Shown here: in pieces, positions 42,736 to 50,759 of the stretch
Layout: each line of letters opens with the position of its first letter
Numbering within the stretch: position 1 is the first letter of the stretch
Assembly: GCA_043756275.1 (NCBI GenBank)
Contig: JAYURJ010000227.1
Location: forward strand, 6,939-70,938
DNA length: 64,000 nucleotides
Direction: 5' to 3'
From: UKL13-2 sp043756275
GTDB lineage: Bacteria; Pseudomonadota; Gammaproteobacteria; Burkholderiales; Usitatibacteraceae
The notes under the pieces: generated by a model
Told to the model about the DNA's origin: nothing
Databases searched by the model: none
The model's input: the letters and a program-made list of their open reading frames with translations, nothing else
Translations under genes and position numbers: made by a program

Positions 42736-43419
42736 TCAAGGCATCGGCAGCGATGCAAACCACGCCACGATATCGGGCCACCACGCTGCTTTGTAAATGA
42801 AGAATGTCGGCAACTGCATCAGCACAAAAGCGGCCAGCATCTTCGGGAATACGCGAACCGGCGAATTCCGGTCATTGATTGATAGCCAAAGCAGGATCGC
42901 GTCGACCAATGTATGGGTGATCATCTGCCCGGCACCAAAACCGACGCCAAAACGTACATCGATAATGCGGGCGAATACCGGGTCGACCATCGTGAGCGCT
43001 GCGCACATCATGTAGCGCATATGCAGCGCCGGCGTGCGGCGGTGAACGATGGCGAGCGCGTACGACAGCACGAAAAGGATCAATAGCGCCACGACGACAT
43101 AGGCGAAATAAAGCGTCTCTTTGTTGTACTGGCCCGCAGCTTTCAAAAGCGCCCCGTGTTCCACGACCAGCGCAGATATGACGATAAGCGGGGCCAATAC
43201 ATACGAAACCTTGCCAAGCGCCCGGTGCCAGATGCCGCGTCGGTCGCGAATCAGCCAGGCCTGTGCGATTAACAGCAGACACCAAGCGAACAGGAGCGCG
43301 CCATGCGCATGTACCCGCCACGAGGCCATCTCCCCCATGCGGGTGAAGTAGGTCGGTCAGAAACCGATAATGGCTGCAAGCAGGAATGCGACGAAAAAGA
43401 AGACGGCATTACGTGCCAT
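42736..43419 (-). pseudogene. Membrane protein gene interrupted by an in-frame TGA in place of Trp
   Basis: From the ATG at 43419 (GAGGG upstream) the frame reads MARNAVFFFVAFLLAAIIGF, then TGA at 43357-43359, then PTYFTRMGEMASWRVHAHG and on without further stop to 42736. Reading the TGA as Trp gives GFWPTYFT, which is what related proteins appear to have at this point (first helix, FWPTYF, then HAHG). The rest has about six hydrophobic segments, including LFAWCLLLIAQAWLI and HRALGKVSYVLAPL. A shorter protein could start at the ATG at 43338 but would lack the first helix. Either a nonsense mutation or a single-base read error. Function unknown. Confidence 0.72.
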
Positions 43420-43524
43420 GGTGTCCCTCTGTCATTGTTTGATGCCAATCTGAACGCAGCGAAAGAAGAATGCAAACATACTCTGATATTCAGAAAGAAC
43501 GGGGTGGAAAATAGTGTCTGACCT

Positions 43525-43608
43525 TTACTCGATCGCGTCCGTGTCCCGATTGACGAGTGCTTGGGTTCGTTCGATTTCCAGCGCTCTGATGTATGTTGCT
43601 GTGGACAT
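43525..43608 (-). pseudogene. Truncated remnant of a SnoaL/DUF4440-like gene
   Basis: A short frame of 27 codons (ATG at 43608, TAA at 43525-43527) encodes STATYIRALEIERTQALVNR followed by DTDAIE. This resembles the first helix of DUF4440/SnoaL-like proteins (AL..ER..ALV..D.DA). The homology stops abruptly at GGTCAGACACTATTTTCC, so the rest of the gene has been lost. Too short to be sure. Confidence 0.4.
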
Positions 43609-43663
43609 GGGTGGTTCGCTTGGATTTTCAGGGCAAGCGTCCGAAAGAAGCGCTAAAAAATAA

Positions 43664-43732
43664 TGAACCCCAGCACTGGTGCGCCTTCACAGGCGCTATT
43701 GCTCCAAAGTCCGCGCCTGCGCTAAAGTATAT
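43664..43732. repeat. Intergenic repeat copy
   Basis: GAACCCCAGCACTGGTGCGC at the left, CGCGCCTGCGCTAAAG at the right and TTGCTCCAAAGTC in the core. Lies just downstream of the pyk stop. Confidence 0.7.
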
Positions 43733-43757
43733 TTAAAATTATCCATATCGAGAATAC

Positions 43758-45197
43758 TCAAGCCCCCCGATGCTCCCCCAATTTCACAATCTTCATCGTA
43801 TTCGTTCCGCCCGATTGCCCAATCGGCTCGCCCATCGTGATGACCACGATATCGCCTATCTGCGCCACACCATTGTCAAGCAACACTTGTTCAGCCGCAA
43901 TCATCAATTTCTCGCGATCGTGGCCTTCGTAGGCGAGCGTGAACGGCCGTACATCGCGCATTAGCGCCGTCTTCGTGAGGGTGCCGTCTTCGGGTGTAAG
44001 TGCGTAGATCGGCACGCCGGAATTAAGGCGCGACATCCACAACGCGGTGGAGCCAGATTGTGTGAGCGCGGCGATGCATTTCACTTTCAGGTGATGCGCC
44101 GTGAAAAGTGCGGCCATCGCAATCGACTGGTCAACGCGCGTAAACACGCGATCAAGAAATTCGCGGTCAAGTTTACTTTCAGCACTTTTCTCAGCTTCTT
44201 TGCAGACGCGCACCATCGCTTCTACTGCTTCGACCGGATAAGCACCTGAAGCCGATTCGGCGGAAAGCATTACCGCATCAGTACCGTCGAGCACCGCGTT
44301 GGCTACGTCGGACACTTCCGCACGGGTTGGAATCGGTGACGTCACCATCGACTCCATCATCTGGGTGGCAGTGATGGTGAGCTTGTTCATTTCACGCGCC
44401 ATGCGGATCATGCGTTTTTGCAGCGCAGGTACTGCCGCATCGCCCACTTCCACCGCCAGATCGCCGCGCGCAACCATGATGCCGTCGCAGGCTTTCATGA
44501 TGTCGGTCAGCGCCTCGTTGGTCACCGCTTCCGAGCGCTCGATTTTTGCAATCAACAGCGCATGGCCGCCCGCCGCACGCATCAGCTCGCGCGCCATGTA
44601 CATATCTGCACCGTTCTTCGGAAACGACACCGCCAGAAAGTCTGCCCCAATGGCGACCGCGGTCTTGATGTCCTCCATGTCTTTGGACGTCAATGGCGGT
44701 GCGGTCAATCCGCCACCTTTGCGATTGATGCCCTTGTTGTTCGACAGCACGCCGCCAACTTGCACCTTGCATTCGATGCGGTTGCCGCGCACCGACATGA
44801 CCTCGAAAACAATCAGGCCGTCGTTAAGTAACAGCACGTCTTTTGGTTTTACATCGCGCGCCAGCTCTTTGTAGTCGATGCCGACCTGCTTTTCGTCGCC
44901 CAGCGCGCAATCAGCATCGAGCACGAAGGTATCACCGGTTTTCAAGGTCACTTTGTTGTCCTTGAATTTGCCGACCCTGATTTTTGGCCCTTGCAGATCG
45001 GCAAGAATGCCGACAGTACGGCCAGCTTTTTTTGCCAGCGCACGAACCAGATTGGCGCGGGCAATGTGATCCTCCGCTTTGCCGTGCGAAAAATTCATGC
45101 GCACCACATCGACGCCAGCTTTGATGAGCCGTTCCAGCACCTCCGTCGACGACGAGGCAGGGCCGAGAGTGGCAACGATTTTGGTGGCGCGTGACAT
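43758..45197 (-). CDS. pyk: Pyruvate kinase
   Basis: This 479-residue enzyme transfers phosphate from phosphoenolpyruvate to ADP in the last step of glycolysis. Motifs: KIVATLGPASSS, VVRMNFSHGKAEDH, ILADLQGPKIRVGKF and LIAKIERSEAVTN with the catalytic Lys and Glu. MVARGDLAVEVG (metal site) and MLSAESASGAYPVEAV are also visible. All major active-site segments are present, and the length is normal for bacterial pyruvate kinases. Start ATG 45197. pgk lies 63 bp upstream on the same strand, and gap further up, so this ends a glycolytic run. Confidence 0.96.
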   Translation of the reverse strand: MSRATKIVATLGPASSSTEVLERLIKAGVDVVRMNFSHGKAEDHIARANLVRALAKKAGRTVGILADLQGPKIRVGKFKDNKVTLKTGDTFVLDADCALGDEKQVGIDYKELARDVKPKDVLLLNDGLIVFEVMSVRGNRIECKVQVGGVLSNNKGINRKGGGLTAPPLTSKDMEDIKTAVAIGADFLAVSFPKNGADMYMARELMRAAGGHALLIAKIERSEAVTNEALTDIMKACDGIMVARGDLAVEVGDAAVPALQKRMIRMAREMNKLTITATQMMESMVTSPIPTRAEVSDVANAVLDGTDAVMLSAESASGAYPVEAVEAMVRVCKEAEKSAESKLDREFLDRVFTRVDQSIAMAALFTAHHLKVKCIAALTQSGSTALWMSRLNSGVPIYALTPEDGTLTKTALMRDVRPFTLAYEGHDREKLMIAAEQVLLDNGVAQIGDIVVITMGEPIGQSGGTNTMKIVKLGEHRGA

Positions 45198-45260
45198 GAC
45201 AGGTTTCCTTTTTCTGCGGTCTATTCCGCGATTACGGCAGCGTGAACGCGCTAGCAGCGA

Positions 45261-46454
45261 TCAACGATTGTTTTCCAGCGCGGCACGCTGTTCCAGAATT
45301 TCAACTGCAGGCAAAATTTTCCCTTCGAGAAATTCAAGGAATGCGCCGCCGCCAGTGGAGATGTACGACACTTGATCGCTGATGCCATATTTGGCGATGG
45401 CAGCCAGCGTATCGCCTCCACCCGCGATAGAGAATGCGTTTGAATCCGCGATCGCGCGCGCGACGGTTTCAGTACCATGGCCAAACTGATCGAATTCGAA
45501 TACGCCAAGCGGGCCATTCCAGACGATGGTGCCAGCGTCTTTCATGATGCCTGCCAGTGTTGCCGCCGTTTGTGGGCCGATATCGAAAATCATGTCGTCG
45601 TCTACAACATCTTCCGCGCGTTTGGTGATGGCCCGTGTGGCAGCGGAAAACTCTTTACCGCAGACGACGTCGACTGGAATCGGCACAGCGGCGCCGCGTG
45701 CAGCCATCATATCGATAATGGCCTTCGCTTCATTGATCAACGCGGGCTCCGCCAGTGATTTGCCAATCGGCAAACCCATTGCCAGCAAAAATGTATTGGC
45801 GATACCACCGCCAACGACTAGCTGATCAACTTTTTGGGCCAGTGATTTCAGGATTGTCAGTTTTGTCGATACCTTTGAACCTGCCACGATGGCGACCATC
45901 GGGCGCTTCGGCGTTTTGAGAGCTGCACCGAGTGCATCCAGTTCTGCCGCCAGCAAAGGGCCAGCGCAGGCAACGCGCGCGAATTTTGCGATGCCGTGCG
46001 TGGTTGCTTCTGCGCGGTGCGCGGTGCCGAATGCGTCGTTCGCATACACATCACACAACGCCGCCATTTTTTGTGCGAGCGCGTCGTCGTTTTTCTTCTC
46101 GCCCCTGTTGACGCGACAATTTTCTAGCAACACCAGATCACCCGGTGCAACAGTCACGCCGTCAAGCCAGTTCTCCAGCAGCGGTATTTCACGGCCCATC
46201 AGTTCGCTCATCCGCTTTGCAACGGGCGCGAGCGAATCATCAGGCTTGAATTCGCCCTCGGTCGGACGGCCCAAGTGCGATGTCACCATGACCGCAGCAC
46301 CTTTATCGAGGGCGAATAGAATTGCCGGTATTGAGGCACGAATACGTGTGTCGTCGGTGATGTTGCCCGCATCATCCTGCGGCACGTTTAAGTCGGCGCG
46401 GATAAAGACGCGTTTATGCTGCAGGTCGAGATCGGTAAGCCGGTTAAATGCCAT
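45261..46454 (-). CDS. pgk: Phosphoglycerate kinase
   Basis: This 397-residue two-domain kinase starts MAFNRLTDLDLQHKRVFIRA, with FIRADLNVP binding 3-phosphoglycerate. HLGRPTEGEFKPDDSLAP, the KVSTKLTILKSL region (nucleotide side) and the C-terminal GGGDTLAAIAKYG motif are as expected. It catalyses 1,3-bisphosphoglycerate + ADP to 3-phosphoglycerate + ATP in the cytosol. It is placed between a small lipoprotein gene (56 bp upstream) and pyk (63 bp downstream). Confidence 0.96.
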   Translation of the reverse strand: MAFNRLTDLDLQHKRVFIRADLNVPQDDAGNITDDTRIRASIPAILFALDKGAAVMVTSHLGRPTEGEFKPDDSLAPVAKRMSELMGREIPLLENWLDGVTVAPGDLVLLENCRVNRGEKKNDDALAQKMAALCDVYANDAFGTAHRAEATTHGIAKFARVACAGPLLAAELDALGAALKTPKRPMVAIVAGSKVSTKLTILKSLAQKVDQLVVGGGIANTFLLAMGLPIGKSLAEPALINEAKAIIDMMAARGAAVPIPVDVVCGKEFSAATRAITKRAEDVVDDDMIFDIGPQTAATLAGIMKDAGTIVWNGPLGVFEFDQFGHGTETVARAIADSNAFSIAGGGDTLAAIAKYGISDQVSYISTGGGAFLEFLEGKILPAVEILEQRAALENNR

Positions 46455-46510
46455 CGTGATTCCATTACGCCATCATTGGCCCGGAAAATGTCCGGCGCAC
46501 ACTTGCCCGT

Positions 46511-47044
46511 TTATTTGCTGCGACATTCATCCATTTGCTGAAGGGCGGCTTGCAGCAGATCAGCCCCTTGCTGAATTTTCTGCGAGGTTGTGTCCGCCGT
46601 GACACCCGTCTCTTTCTGGAAGCTGCTGAGCGCATCGATTGTGGCCGTCATGGCCGATTGCAGCGTTATCCGTACCGCACCCATGCAGTCGTCGACTTCA
46701 ATCGTATCCGCTTCACTTTTAAGCGCCTGGAGTTTCTTTAGCGGTGCTGCGATTTCGGAGCGGGGCGTACCGCTCGCTTCAGCCAACGCAGCGCGCCAGC
46801 GCGTGCTGACGGCGCGCAGCGCGTCCACGTTACGCTGCCTGAGTTCGTTGGCGCGCCCCTTTTGATAAGCCTCGTCAACAGCTGCTTTTTGCGACGCAAG
46901 ACGACCGGCAATGGCGCGGTCATCAGCGCGTGCCGCCTCGGACGCGCTCTCGACGCGCACTTCACTTTTTGGCGGCACGTCTGGCTTACAGCCCAATAGC
47001 GTGGCGGCCAACAGCATGGTGACCAAGCAAGAAATGGATTTCAT
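46511..47044 (-). CDS. Small predicted lipoprotein of unknown function
   Basis: This 177-residue protein starts MKSISCLVTMLLAATLLGCK, a lipoprotein signal with the lipobox Cys at about position 19. The mature part is highly helical and rich in Ala, Glu and Lys, with two further Cys residues (VDDCMG and the C-terminal MDECRSK). GGGAGG lies right before the ATG at 47044, a very strong Shine-Dalgarno that fixes this start; the open frame upstream to 47218 overlaps the DUF6356 gene. It belongs to the run gap-sugE-DUF6356-lipoprotein-pgk-pyk, with only 10 bp to the upstream gene. No recognised family. Confidence 0.72.
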   Translation of the reverse strand: MKSISCLVTMLLAATLLGCKPDVPPKSEVRVESASEAARADDRAIAGRLASQKAAVDEAYQKGRANELRQRNVDALRAVSTRWRAALAEASGTPRSEIAAPLKKLQALKSEADTIEVDDCMGAVRITLQSAMTATIDALSSFQKETGVTADTTSQKIQQGADLLQAALQQMDECRSK

Positions 47045-47054
47045 ATACCTCCCG

Positions 47055-47312
47055 TTACTGCAGATGATTGCTTGACGGGGTTCCGCCAGCGTTTGCGTCG
47101 GCAGCTTTCTTTCGCGCCAGTGTGTTTTTCCGCATTTGCAATTCGTCACAAAGTCTGCCTGCCGTGGTAACGAACAAAAACGGAAAAATCGCATGCACCA
47201 GCGCCGCCACGCCACCAAGGGTCATTGTGATGCCGAATCGAAGTGCGAACACCAAATGCTCGACGTAAGTTTCATTCACACTTGTGGGGTGCGCCGTAAA
47301 GGGATTGGTCAT
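47055..47312 (-). CDS. DUF6356-like small membrane protein
   Basis: This 85-residue protein has the pattern FTAHPTSVNETYVEHLVFAL followed by a hydrophobic helix GVAALVHAIFPFLFVTTAG. This matches a small proteobacterial family (HP.SV.ETY..H...A / H..FPFLF..TA) currently labelled DUF6356. One or two membrane segments and a basic hydrophilic tail (RKNTLARKKAADA). Function unknown. It lies 10 bp downstream of sugE and 10 bp upstream of the lipoprotein gene, so probably one transcript. Confidence 0.72.
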   Translation of the reverse strand: MTNPFTAHPTSVNETYVEHLVFALRFGITMTLGGVAALVHAIFPFLFVTTAGRLCDELQMRKNTLARKKAADANAGGTPSSNHLQ

Positions 47313-47322
47313 GCGGTCATCC

Positions 47323-47658
47323 TCACGCGGTTTCCGGCTCTGAAAATAATTTAAGCCCGATCACGCCCAGAACGATCAGCGAAATACAGGCAATGCGCGC
47401 CACTGATTTTGATTCCCCAAATAAAATCACGCCACCAATGGCCGCGCCGACGGCACCGATGCCCACCCAAACCGCGTAGCCGGTACCCACCGGAATGGAT
47501 TTAAGCGCGATCGACAATAACCACACACTGGCACACATTGCGCCAATCGTCATCACCGACGCAACCGGCTTGGTGAATCCCTCGGTGTATCTGAGGCCAA
47601 GCGCCCAGACGACTTCAAGGCAACCTGCGACGATAAGGCAAAGCCATGGCGTGGACAT
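47323..47658 (-). CDS. sugE: SMR-family guanidinium exporter SugE/Gdx
   Basis: This 111-residue, four-helix small multidrug resistance protein is close to E. coli SugE throughout: IVAGCLEVVWALGLRYTEGF with the essential Glu in helix 1, then SIPVGTGYAVWVGIGAVGAA and LIVLGVIGLKL. Gdx members export guanidinium in exchange for protons as antiparallel dimers in the inner membrane. The sequence features (EVVWA, AVW.GIGAVGA) place it with Gdx rather than the polyspecific EmrE. It is 25 bp downstream of gap, so no guanidine riboswitch can precede it directly. Confidence 0.9.
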   Translation of the reverse strand: MSTPWLCLIVAGCLEVVWALGLRYTEGFTKPVASVMTIGAMCASVWLLSIALKSIPVGTGYAVWVGIGAVGAAIGGVILFGESKSVARIACISLIVLGVIGLKLFSEPETA

Positions 47659-47683
47659 GTTTGATGAACTTAATGACTGCGAA

Positions 47684-48709
47684 TTATTTTGCCGCCATCA
47701 GTGCAACCGTGGTGTCGAGCATCCGGTTACTGAAGCCCCATTCGTTGTCGTACCAGCTCGTTACCTTGACCAGACGACCTGAGACCTTTGTGAGTGTCGA
47801 ATCGAACGTTGACGAATGCGAATCGTGATTAAAATCCACCGAAACCAAGGGGCCCGTGTTGTAAGCGAGAATGCCCTTCATGCCCGGCGTTTCAGAAGCC
47901 GCCTTCATGATCGCGTTCACTTCTTCGACCGTAGTGTCGCGCGCGGCGATGAACGTAAGATCAACGATGGACACATTGATGATTGGCACGCGAATCGCAA
48001 AGCCATCCAGCTTGCCATTAAGCTCCGGCATTACCAGACCGACTGCGGCAGCTGCACCGGTCTTGGTCGGGATCATGCTCATTGGGGCGGATCGTGCGCG
48101 GCGCAAATCTTCATGCATCACGTCGGTCAGCACCTGATCGTTGGTGTACGCATGCACGGTGGTCATCAATCCGCTGACGACGCCGATCTTGTCGTGCAAT
48201 GGCTTCACCAGCGGGGCCAGACAGTTGGTGGTGCAGGACGCATTCGAGATCACCGTCATCGCTTGCGTTAAAACGCCATGGTTTACACCGTAAACGACGG
48301 TCGCATCGACATCCTTGCCACCGGGGGCCGAGATGATCACTTTTTTAGCGCCACCCTTTAAGTGGGCGGAGGCCTTTTCTTTCGTCGTGAACAGGCCCGT
48401 ACATTCCAGCACCACATCCACGTTCATTTCGCCCCATGGCAATTGTGCCGGGTCGCGCTGCGCAAATACTTTGATCTTGTCGCCGGTACCGCCATTGGCA
48501 ACAACCAAGGAATCGCCTTCGACCACGACAGTGCCGGGAAACTTGCCGTGCGCGGTGTCGTATCGCGTCAAATGGGCGTTGGTATCGACGGGGCCAAGAT
48601 CGTTGATGGCAACGATCTGAATGTCATGTTTTTTATGGCCTTCGTAGTGGGCACGGAGAACGTTGCGGCCGATGCGACCGTAGCCATTGATGGCGACGCG
48701 GATGGTCAT
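47684..48709 (-). CDS. gap: Glyceraldehyde-3-phosphate dehydrogenase, type I
   Basis: This 341-residue protein has the NAD-binding N-terminus MTIRVAINGYGRIGRNVLRA and catalytic Cys159 in SNASCTTNCLAP. VHAYTNDQ (the catalytic His region), SAPMSMIPTKTGAAAAVG and WYDNEWGFSNRM at the C-terminus are also present. The loop INDLGPVDTNAHL after the second beta strand is one used by NAD-dependent forms. ATG 48709 has GGAAAG upstream; a longer frame to 48754 is unlikely. It heads the run toward pgk and pyk. The substitution of Asp-Leu-Gly for the common Asp-Leu-Thr/Ala has no obvious effect. Confidence 0.95.
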   Translation of the reverse strand: MTIRVAINGYGRIGRNVLRAHYEGHKKHDIQIVAINDLGPVDTNAHLTRYDTAHGKFPGTVVVEGDSLVVANGGTGDKIKVFAQRDPAQLPWGEMNVDVVLECTGLFTTKEKASAHLKGGAKKVIISAPGGKDVDATVVYGVNHGVLTQAMTVISNASCTTNCLAPLVKPLHDKIGVVSGLMTTVHAYTNDQVLTDVMHEDLRRARSAPMSMIPTKTGAAAAVGLVMPELNGKLDGFAIRVPIINVSIVDLTFIAARDTTVEEVNAIMKAASETPGMKGILAYNTGPLVSVDFNHDSHSSTFDSTLTKVSGRLVKVTSWYDNEWGFSNRMLDTTVALMAAK

Positions 48710-48809
48710 GTTGTCTTTCCTGCGAGCGGTTGGGGGAGTGGGACGCGGCCACAAATGCAGTGACCAATGCTGATTTTACCGCAATGCCACTTTTCGCCCA
48801 AATCCATTG

Positions 48810-48846
48810 CCCCTCACGCCGACCCTCTCCCAGAGGAGAGGGAGAG
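48810..48846. repeat. REP-like palindrome of the CCCTCTCC/GGAGAGGG type
   Basis: CCCCTCACGCCGACCCTCTC then CCAGAGGAGAGGGAGAG. Perfect 8-bp arms CCCTCTCC and GGAGAGGG flank CAGA. The same palindrome occurs in many proteobacterial intergenic regions. It is in frame with rdgB and would add a spurious N-terminus if the first open-frame ATG were used. Confidence 0.75.
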
Positions 48847-48911
48847 AAATGCGGCGCGATGAGAAAGGAAATTGTCGCGCCGAAGCAATGGATGGCGCGA
48901 TAATGGTGGCT

Positions 48912-49502
48912 ATGAAAAAAGTCGTTATTGCCTCCGGCAATGCCGGAAAACTGCGCGAATTTGCGGCGTTACTGGCATCGTTTAATTTTGACGCTGTGCC
49001 GCAGGCGGCCTTGGGCGTGACCGAGGCAGAGGAGCCGCACATTACCTTTGTCGAAAACGCACTCCTGAAAGCGCGCCACGCCTCGCTGGCGACAGGGCTA
49101 CCGGCCTTGGCCGATGATTCAGGCATTTGTGCATGCGCCTTGGCTGGCGCGCCTGGGGTACGCTCAGCGAGGTACGCAGGGGAACCCGCCAATGACGCGC
49201 GCAATAACGCTAAGCTTGTCGCGGCGTTGGAATCACATGCAGACCATCGCGCCTTCTACTATTGCGCATTGGTTTTTGTGACCCACGCCGATGATCCGCA
49301 TCCGCTGATCGCCACCGGCCAATGGTTTGGCGAAGTCATCGCGACACCACGTGGCGGTCGCGGCTTTGGCTACGACCCGCACTTTCTGTTGGCCGAGCAC
49401 GGCTGTACCGCTGCCGAGTTATCAGCCGAGATTAAAAACCGCGTCAGTCACCGTGGCAAAGCGATGCAGATGCTTGCCGCCATGCTGCAGAATGTGCGGT
49501 GA
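48912..49502 (+). CDS. rdgB: dITP/XTP pyrophosphatase (Ham1/RdgB family)
   Basis: This 196-residue house-cleaning nucleotidase hydrolyses dITP, XTP and similar deaminated purine triphosphates to monophosphates. It begins MKKVVIASGNAGKLREFAAL (SGN-X2-K motif), with ENALLKARHAS, LADDSGICACALAGAPGVRS (DDSG catalytic Asp), GGRGFGYDPHFLL and KNRVSHRGKA. The start at 48912 matches the family; earlier in-frame ATGs run through a REP palindrome. Its stop is directly followed by the hemW ATG, so the two are coupled. Confidence 0.94.
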   Translation: MKKVVIASGNAGKLREFAALLASFNFDAVPQAALGVTEAEEPHITFVENALLKARHASLATGLPALADDSGICACALAGAPGVRSARYAGEPANDARNNAKLVAALESHADHRAFYYCALVFVTHADDPHPLIATGQWFGEVIATPRGGRGFGYDPHFLLAEHGCTAAELSAEIKNRVSHRGKAMQMLAAMLQNVR

Positions 49503-50738
49503 ATGACGATGCCGAACACCGCGCCAATGCTTGGCTTTGGATCGATTGTCGGCAGCGGAACACTACTAACAACGCTGCCGCCACTGTCGCTCTACATCCA
49601 TATTCCCTGGTGCGTGCGCAAATGTCCGTATTGCGATTTCAACAGCCACGAAGCATCCGGTGATGCACCGGAAAGACGTTATGTCGATGCCATTATTTCG
49701 GATCTGGATCATTCGTTGCCGAAAATCTGGGGCCGCCGTGTCTATTCGGTCTTCTTCGGCGGCGGCACGCCGAGCCTGTTTTCGGCACAGGCAATCGATG
49801 AAATTCTTGCCGCCGTCCGTGCGCGCGTAACGCTGGATGTCGAAGCCGAAATTACGCTGGAGGCCAATCCGGGCACGTTTGAGGCGGAGAAATTCCGGGG
49901 TTATCGGGAGGCTGGCGTAAATCGCCTGTCGATCGGCATTCAAAGCTTCAACGACCGGCAGTTGCAGGCGTTGGGACGAATTCACAATAGCGACGAGGCG
50001 CACCGCGCAATCAACATTGCACAGGCGAATTTTGACAATATCAATCTCGATGTCATGTTCGCTTTGCCCGGCCCGGACAACCGGCAAACCCTCGAAGAGT
50101 GTGAGCGCGATATAGACACTGCGCTGTCATTCGAGACCAAACATTTATCGATTTATCACCTCACGCTTGAAACAAATACACTGTTCCATCGCTTTCCACC
50201 AACGTTGCCGGACGACGAAGCGGCAGCCGATATGCAGGACATGATTGCGCAAAAATTAACGGGCGCTGGCTATGTCCACTATGAAACCTCGGCTTTTGCC
50301 AAGCCGGGGTGGGAGTGTCGTCACAATCTCAACTACTGGCGCTTCGGCGACTACCTCGGCATCGGTGCCGGTGCGCATGGAAAAATCTCTTACCCGGATC
50401 GTATCACTCGCGAGTCGAGATTCAAACAACCGGCCACCTTCATGGAAAACGCTATGGTGGGCATCGCGATTCAGGAAGAAAAAACGGTGTCGCGTGCCGA
50501 GTTGCCGTTTGAGTTCATGCTCAATGCTTTACGGCTGACAGATGGCTTTGCGACGACACTGTTTACCGAACGCACCGGTTTGCCGATCACGGTCATCAGC
50601 CGTCAACTGGACGCTGCTGAGGCGCGCGGTTTGATCACACGCAACATTAAAAATATTCAGCCGACCGAAAAAGGCCGGTTGTTCCTGAACGACCTGCTGG
50701 AAATGTTCTTGCCGGTGGATGAAGTTCGCGCGCCGTAG
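49503..50738 (+). CDS. hemW: Radical SAM heme chaperone HemW
   Basis: This 411-residue HemN-like protein has the radical-SAM cluster motif CVRKCPYCDF (C-X3-C-X2-C) just after SLYIHIPW. FFGGGTPSLF, ANPGTFEAEKFRGYREAGVN and RLSIGIQSFN follow, with a HemN C-terminal domain at the end. HemW binds heme and is thought to deliver it to respiratory enzymes rather than act as coproporphyrinogen oxidase; the short N-terminus without HemN extensions fits this. The first 17-20 residues (MTMPNTAPMLGFGSIVGSG) are encoded partly by a fragment of the 65-bp repeat (about 49511-49540), so the real start may be the ATG at 49509 or 49524. It abuts rdgB. Confidence 0.9.
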   Translation: MTMPNTAPMLGFGSIVGSGTLLTTLPPLSLYIHIPWCVRKCPYCDFNSHEASGDAPERRYVDAIISDLDHSLPKIWGRRVYSVFFGGGTPSLFSAQAIDEILAAVRARVTLDVEAEITLEANPGTFEAEKFRGYREAGVNRLSIGIQSFNDRQLQALGRIHNSDEAHRAINIAQANFDNINLDVMFALPGPDNRQTLEECERDIDTALSFETKHLSIYHLTLETNTLFHRFPPTLPDDEAAADMQDMIAQKLTGAGYVHYETSAFAKPGWECRHNLNYWRFGDYLGIGAGAHGKISYPDRITRESRFKQPATFMENAMVGIAIQEEKTVSRAELPFEFMLNALRLTDGFATTLFTERTGLPITVISRQLDAAEARGLITRNIKNIQPTEKGRLFLNDLLEMFLPVDEVRAP

Positions 50739-50759
50739 CGGGCGGCACGCGCCAACGAT

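Larger units (their letters stand above)
43420..43757. other. 338-bp gap with a gene remnant and a repeat
   Basis: Holds a 27-codon remnant of a SnoaL/DUF4440-like gene (minus strand, 43525-43608), one repeat copy (43664-43732) and the promoter side of the interrupted membrane protein gene. No intact gene and no obvious terminator for pyk were seen. Confidence 0.6.

Noticed and set aside
43357..43359. Selenocysteine recoding of the TGA
   Set aside because: The position fits Trp in context, no SECIS-like hairpin was apparent downstream, and no sel gene is in the window.
47659..47683. Guanidine riboswitch upstream of sugE
   Set aside because: Only 25 bp separate sugE from gap, far too short for any guanidine riboswitch class.
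48807..48911. Longer N-terminus for rdgB
   Set aside because: The extra codons read through a REP palindrome and have no homology; family start is at 48912.
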